Part shown: piece after piece, positions 61,029 to 64,000 of the stretch | Position numbering within the stretch: position 1 is the first letter of the stretch | How the letters are laid out: every line of letters starts with the position of its first letter | Origin: Nitrospina sp. | GTDB taxonomy: Bacteria > Nitrospinota > Nitrospinia > Nitrospinales > JACRGP01 | Direction: 5' to 3' | Assembly (NCBI GenBank): GCA_024648695.1 | Contig: JACAVV010000020.1 | Coordinates: 23,713-87,712, forward strand | Length of the DNA stretch: 64,000 nucleotides | Position numbers and translations under genes: made by a program | Notes under the pieces: model-generated | The model's database searches: none | Seen by the model: only the letters and a program-made list of their open reading frames with translations | Told to the model about the DNA's origin: nothing

Positions 61029-63398
61029 TTAGGTGGGTTTGGGAAGATTCCAATGAAAGGAATACCGGCCAACGCGGGGAGCCCAGAATTTATAAGATTT
61101 AAGGGTTTTTGGAGGGGAAATGTCCTCATTAGATGATTCTAGGAACTTGTTCAAGTTAACCATGATCTGTTTGGCTGACTTTTTATCTTCCTCTGAAAAA
61201 CTGAAATTATTTGTATTTTTAAACGCATCCCATAGTGTAACGCCTAAAAAATGTTTGAGTTCCATATTTTCCGCTTGTATTTTTATAAGGTCAAAAACCT
61301 TTGGAGCAAGCTTGGGGAAACCGACATTAATGGCCAATAAAAGAAGAACCGACCGATAATGGCCCTCTGAACTGTTGATAATAAAGGAACCAAAGTCATT
61401 GGAACTTGCCTCGACCCTTAAAATTCTGTAAATATTAATCAACCGTTTAACTAATCTAGGTGTGCTAACAAAATTATGGAGGGCTTGAATAAATTTAAGC
61501 TCATGATTTTCAAGGAGCAATTCTTTTTCGGGGTCATTCCCAATTGTATTAATACCTACCAAAACATCATTGGGCTCAGGCAAATTATTTTTATTCGCCT
61601 CTTTAGTTGTTACCAGGCTGTTTACCAAACCGACATAACCCTCCTCTTGCATGCTTGGCAGAGAGTAAGGAATTTGAAAAATTTTTTCCAGGTAATTGTG
61701 TGGATCGATATTTTTGATGTCTCCTGGTTTTCCAGAATTTCCATCAACTCGATATTCCTTTTTGAGCGAGGATTCCAGCCAACGCGGGTCCACACCTACG
61801 ACAACGACAAATAAATCAAGGGCTAAGAGCAAGTGCACCGCTTGCAGGACTTCCACCACCCGTTGTGGTTTGCAACGATCCAGATCATCTATATAAAGTA
61901 CTATTCTCTCTATGGGATTATCAGCTACCTCCTGAAACTCATTCAGTTTGACCTGGAGTTTTTCAAAGTCACGACGAATGGTTGAAATAAGACCGAGCTG
62001 ATCCAGGTATTCATTGTTTTCCGATCGTTCTTCGAGAAAATCATAAACCAGTCCACCCGATTCAATTCTTTTTATCTCCGCCTCGGCATCCGTGATTCTT
62101 TCATTGGCAGATTCAATTTCAATAGTAGCCTGCTGGATTTGCGCTTCAAGCCCATTTATTTCGTCAAGAAGTTTCTTTTCTTCATTAGAAGTTTCTCTAT
62201 CTTCCAATTTATTAAGTTCATTCTCGACACTTGTGGCCAAGTCCAAAACCCTCTTAATGGAATTCATTCTCTTTGAAATTTCATTAAGTATTAAAATGAG
62301 CACCGAAAGTACGTCACCCATTCCTTTTTCAAACCCAGGAATTAAACTCAACCCCTGCCAAATTACAATAATTCCAATGAACCAATAAAAAAAAGGCGAT
62401 TTTCGAAAATCTTTTAGAATTTCACTAAAAGACCACAGTTGTCCTTTTGCTTCCTGAACCTGAGAATATATGCCTTTAAACTGCTGTAAAGTAGAGATAC
62501 TTGAAGATATTCCCAGTTTCTCAAGTTCAGGTTTTAATTCTAAAAAAGTTTTATCGAGGTTAGGGCTGGCATTAAGCAATTGTTTTAATTGCTCTTTATC
62601 AAAAGCTTTGACCCTTTTTTCCTTCTCGATTCGTCGGTCTTCCAGATTTTTTACCGCAAGCTCCATATCATTTTCCGCTTTGGTTTTTACCTGTTTGGCC
62701 TGTTGGATGGAAGCCTGTCCCGATTCGGTCTTTTCTCTCAGTTCATTCAATTTTTCACGGGTTTTGTTGACCTTTTCTTTTCCATCCTCTAATTCTTTAA
62801 CAATTTCCTGGGCAAGACCTTCATATATGTTGAGCGCAAGACTGGCCCAAAGATTGCTGTCCACATAATGCCAGGCATTGAATTTGATATGGGCGGCACG
62901 CTTTACAAAGGGATTACTTTCTGCGTCGTTATCTTTTGCAATATCGGAAAGACCTTTACAGTGTTTTTCTAACAACTCCATAAAAAAACTTTTTCCAGAT
63001 CCCCATTGCCCAAACAGGCCAATAGACAATGGAGGTTTGCTATCTTTTGCGACCATGATTTTGGAGAAAATCTCCGCCTGATCCTTAAAGTTAAGACGAT
63101 CTTCCAAGTTGGTAAAATTATCGTTGGTGAACCCAGAGCGGGTGGGGGGAGGTTGTTGTTTGACAACCTTTTTCTTTAAGGTACGAGTCGAAGCTTTTGA
63201 CTGCTTTTTACGTTCTTGGCTGGAGGCAAGGTTTTCGTCTTTGATACCAGGAAACTCAGAAAAAACGGGACTAAATTCCTCCACTGGTTCTTTAGTCTGT
63301 TTTGGGGAAGGCTTTTTTGAAGAATCGGTCGTTTTCGTCTTTTTGGGTTTAGCTTTGGCTTTGGTGATTTTTTGTGGGCCTTTTTGACTGGCAGGCAT
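61029..63398 (-). CDS. KAP-family P-loop NTPase with coiled coils
   Basis: A 789-residue STAND-like NTPase. The first 90 residues are Lys/Pro-rich and disordered. Walker A is GQWGSGKS (130-137) and Walker B/KAP signature is VLYIDDLDRCKPQRVVEVLQ (500-519), followed by VVVVGVDPRWLESSL. Between them lie long coiled coils (200-280 and 390-450) and two hydrophobic segments (335-355, 360-375), the KAP membrane insertion. KAP NTPases are membrane-tethered; some bacterial members have been linked to plasmid or phage defence, but nothing here proves this. Single gene; AAGGGG precedes the ATG. Confidence 0.88.
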   Translation of the reverse strand: MPASQKGPQKITKAKAKPKKTKTTDSSKKPSPKQTKEPVEEFSPVFSEFPGIKDENLASSQERKKQSKASTRTLKKKVVKQQPPPTRSGFTNDNFTNLEDRLNFKDQAEIFSKIMVAKDSKPPLSIGLFGQWGSGKSFFMELLEKHCKGLSDIAKDNDAESNPFVKRAAHIKFNAWHYVDSNLWASLALNIYEGLAQEIVKELEDGKEKVNKTREKLNELREKTESGQASIQQAKQVKTKAENDMELAVKNLEDRRIEKEKRVKAFDKEQLKQLLNASPNLDKTFLELKPELEKLGISSSISTLQQFKGIYSQVQEAKGQLWSFSEILKDFRKSPFFYWFIGIIVIWQGLSLIPGFEKGMGDVLSVLILILNEISKRMNSIKRVLDLATSVENELNKLEDRETSNEEKKLLDEINGLEAQIQQATIEIESANERITDAEAEIKRIESGGLVYDFLEERSENNEYLDQLGLISTIRRDFEKLQVKLNEFQEVADNPIERIVLYIDDLDRCKPQRVVEVLQAVHLLLALDLFVVVVGVDPRWLESSLKKEYRVDGNSGKPGDIKNIDPHNYLEKIFQIPYSLPSMQEEGYVGLVNSLVTTKEANKNNLPEPNDVLVGINTIGNDPEKELLLENHELKFIQALHNFVSTPRLVKRLINIYRILRVEASSNDFGSFIINSSEGHYRSVLLLLAINVGFPKLAPKVFDLIKIQAENMELKHFLGVTLWDAFKNTNNFSFSEEDKKSAKQIMVNLNKFLESSNEDISPPKTLKSYKFWAPRVGRYSFHWNLPKPT

Positions 63399-63592
63399 TT
63401 TACCACCCCTTAAAAACTCAAACAGTAGCTTACCAGGAAAATATCGCTATCGGAAAACCATAATAACAATATTGGTTTTGAGAATACAATAACCAAATGA
63501 AATTGTTCCGAAAGACACGTGAACGGATGGAGCGAGTATTGCCGCAAGGTAAAGTTTAGGAAAAGCCTATTCTCTTCTTGGTTGGAGCTTCT

Positions 63593-63823
63593 TCAAGTCG
63601 TAGTCTTGCCAAGGGGGACGGAAGAGGGGGAGGTCGAAACCCATTCAATGTCCCAGACTTCGCCTATGGACCCAAGGACGAGCAGGGCGACGCAGATCAC
63701 AAATACAAATAAGTCCGTTTGGGCTTGAAATACTTGCCCCAGCCATTGGCCCTGGAGAGGATCTGGTTTGACGGCTTACCTTCAGGTTTCTGTGGATTCA
63801 GTTATCTTTGCCTGTTCAGACAT
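63593..63823 (-). pseudogene. Disrupted small membrane protein frame
   Basis: One minus-strand frame from ATG 63823 to TGA 63593 encodes 76 codons but is broken by TGA (63784-63782) and TAA (63778-63776) at codons 14 and 16. Before the stops it reads MSEQAKITESTET; after them comes a hydrophobic helix (QAQTDLFVFVICVALLVLGS) and a short tail. The matching frame on both sides of the stops suggests a nonsense-decayed gene. Alternatively there is a short peptide followed by an unrelated frame. No later start codon fits the second part well. Confidence 0.3.
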
Positions 63824-64000
63824 ATTTTTTAATGCCTTTGGTTTGCTGTGGAATCTTGATTTAAGTTTTAAATTATTTTTGGTACAAGACTAGTTAAGAG
63901 GTCGTTTTTTGATGATTTTTAGTAGCAATTTATAGAGATCTTGATCTCTATGATTAAACCTAAACTCACACTCTTTAAGATGCAAATAAAAAGTGGATTT
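63824..64000. other. AT-rich right edge with perfect inverted repeat
   Basis: No gene is seen. ATAGAGATC-TT-GATCTCTAT at 63932-63951 is a perfect 9-pair dyad, too short in its loop for a stable hairpin but fitting an operator. The region 63399-63592 between the KAP gene and the disrupted frame also shows nothing beyond AT-rich bases. Confidence 0.4.

Noticed and set aside
63519..63728. Plus-strand frame near the right edge
   Set aside because: Low complexity and opposite to the better-supported disrupted membrane-protein frame.
1..64000. tRNA, rRNA, CRISPR array, prophage or insertion sequence
   Set aside because: None of their signatures (cloverleaf ends, regular direct repeats, integrase or transposase motifs) was found on reading.

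Overview
The window is typical Gram-negative bacterial DNA with densely packed genes on both strands. It carries an LPS-export permease gene, a flagellar hook operon with a sigma-54-type promoter, a chromosomal parAB-rsmG locus with two parS sites, a bactofilin and many two-component and cyclic-di-GMP proteins. A DAB-type inorganic-carbon uptake operon points to an autotroph. Overall it looks like a marine chemolithoautotroph such as a Nitrospinota (Nitrospina-like) bacterium, but that assignment rests on gene content only and is tentative. The replication origin is probably not far from the right end, because rsmG-parA-parB with parS normally sits near oriC; no DnaA-box cluster was seen here.

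Layout. 1-2.8 kb (minus): AmgK-like sugar kinase, lptG, ppx. 2.9-7 kb: a thioredoxin-like ferredoxin, then the fliK-flgD-flgE hook operon. 7.3-11.4 kb: small poorly characterised genes, including a degenerate trypsin-like protein, an orphan sigma region-4 protein and Cys-rich secreted proteins. 11.8-18.4 kb (plus): dabB, a second antiporter-like membrane subunit, dabA and a PII-like protein. 18.5-27.7 kb: small membrane proteins, a DUF2071 protein, two membrane glycosylation genes, priA, a DedA-type protein, cutA and msrP. 28-34.5 kb: a YfiR/CHASE8-kinase pair on the plus strand facing two histidine kinases on the minus strand, one of which lacks its phospho-acceptor His. 34.7-39 kb: a small membrane protein, a beta-propeller protein and pntAB. 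39.8-45.1 kb: an ankyrin protein, glpE, an oxidoreductase, sigZ-arsI and a PIN/ImmA toxin-antitoxin pair. 45.3-48.2 kb: a hexose-phosphate mutase and a left-handed beta-helix protein. 48.5-54.4 kb: small hypotheticals, a hybrid kinase, a REC-GGDEF cyclase and a PrsW-type membrane protease. 54.5-56.6 kb: secreted proteins behind a very AT-rich, palindromic leader. 56.7-61 kb: bactofilin, parB, parA, a possible 35-residue peptide gene, rsmG, etfA, with parS directly at the 3' ends of rsmG and etfA. 61-63.4 kb: a KAP-family NTPase. The last 600 bases hold only a disrupted small membrane-protein frame.

Themes. Sensory and c-di-GMP signalling is heavy. Two loci share one plan: a REC-effector gene followed on the same strand by a membrane hybrid kinase with the same non-HPt tail. 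Two secreted proteins 30 kb apart share an unrecognised six-Cys module. A family of short palindromes with the core CCCTCTCCC occupies several intergenic gaps. No tRNA, rRNA, CRISPR array, transposase or prophage was found.
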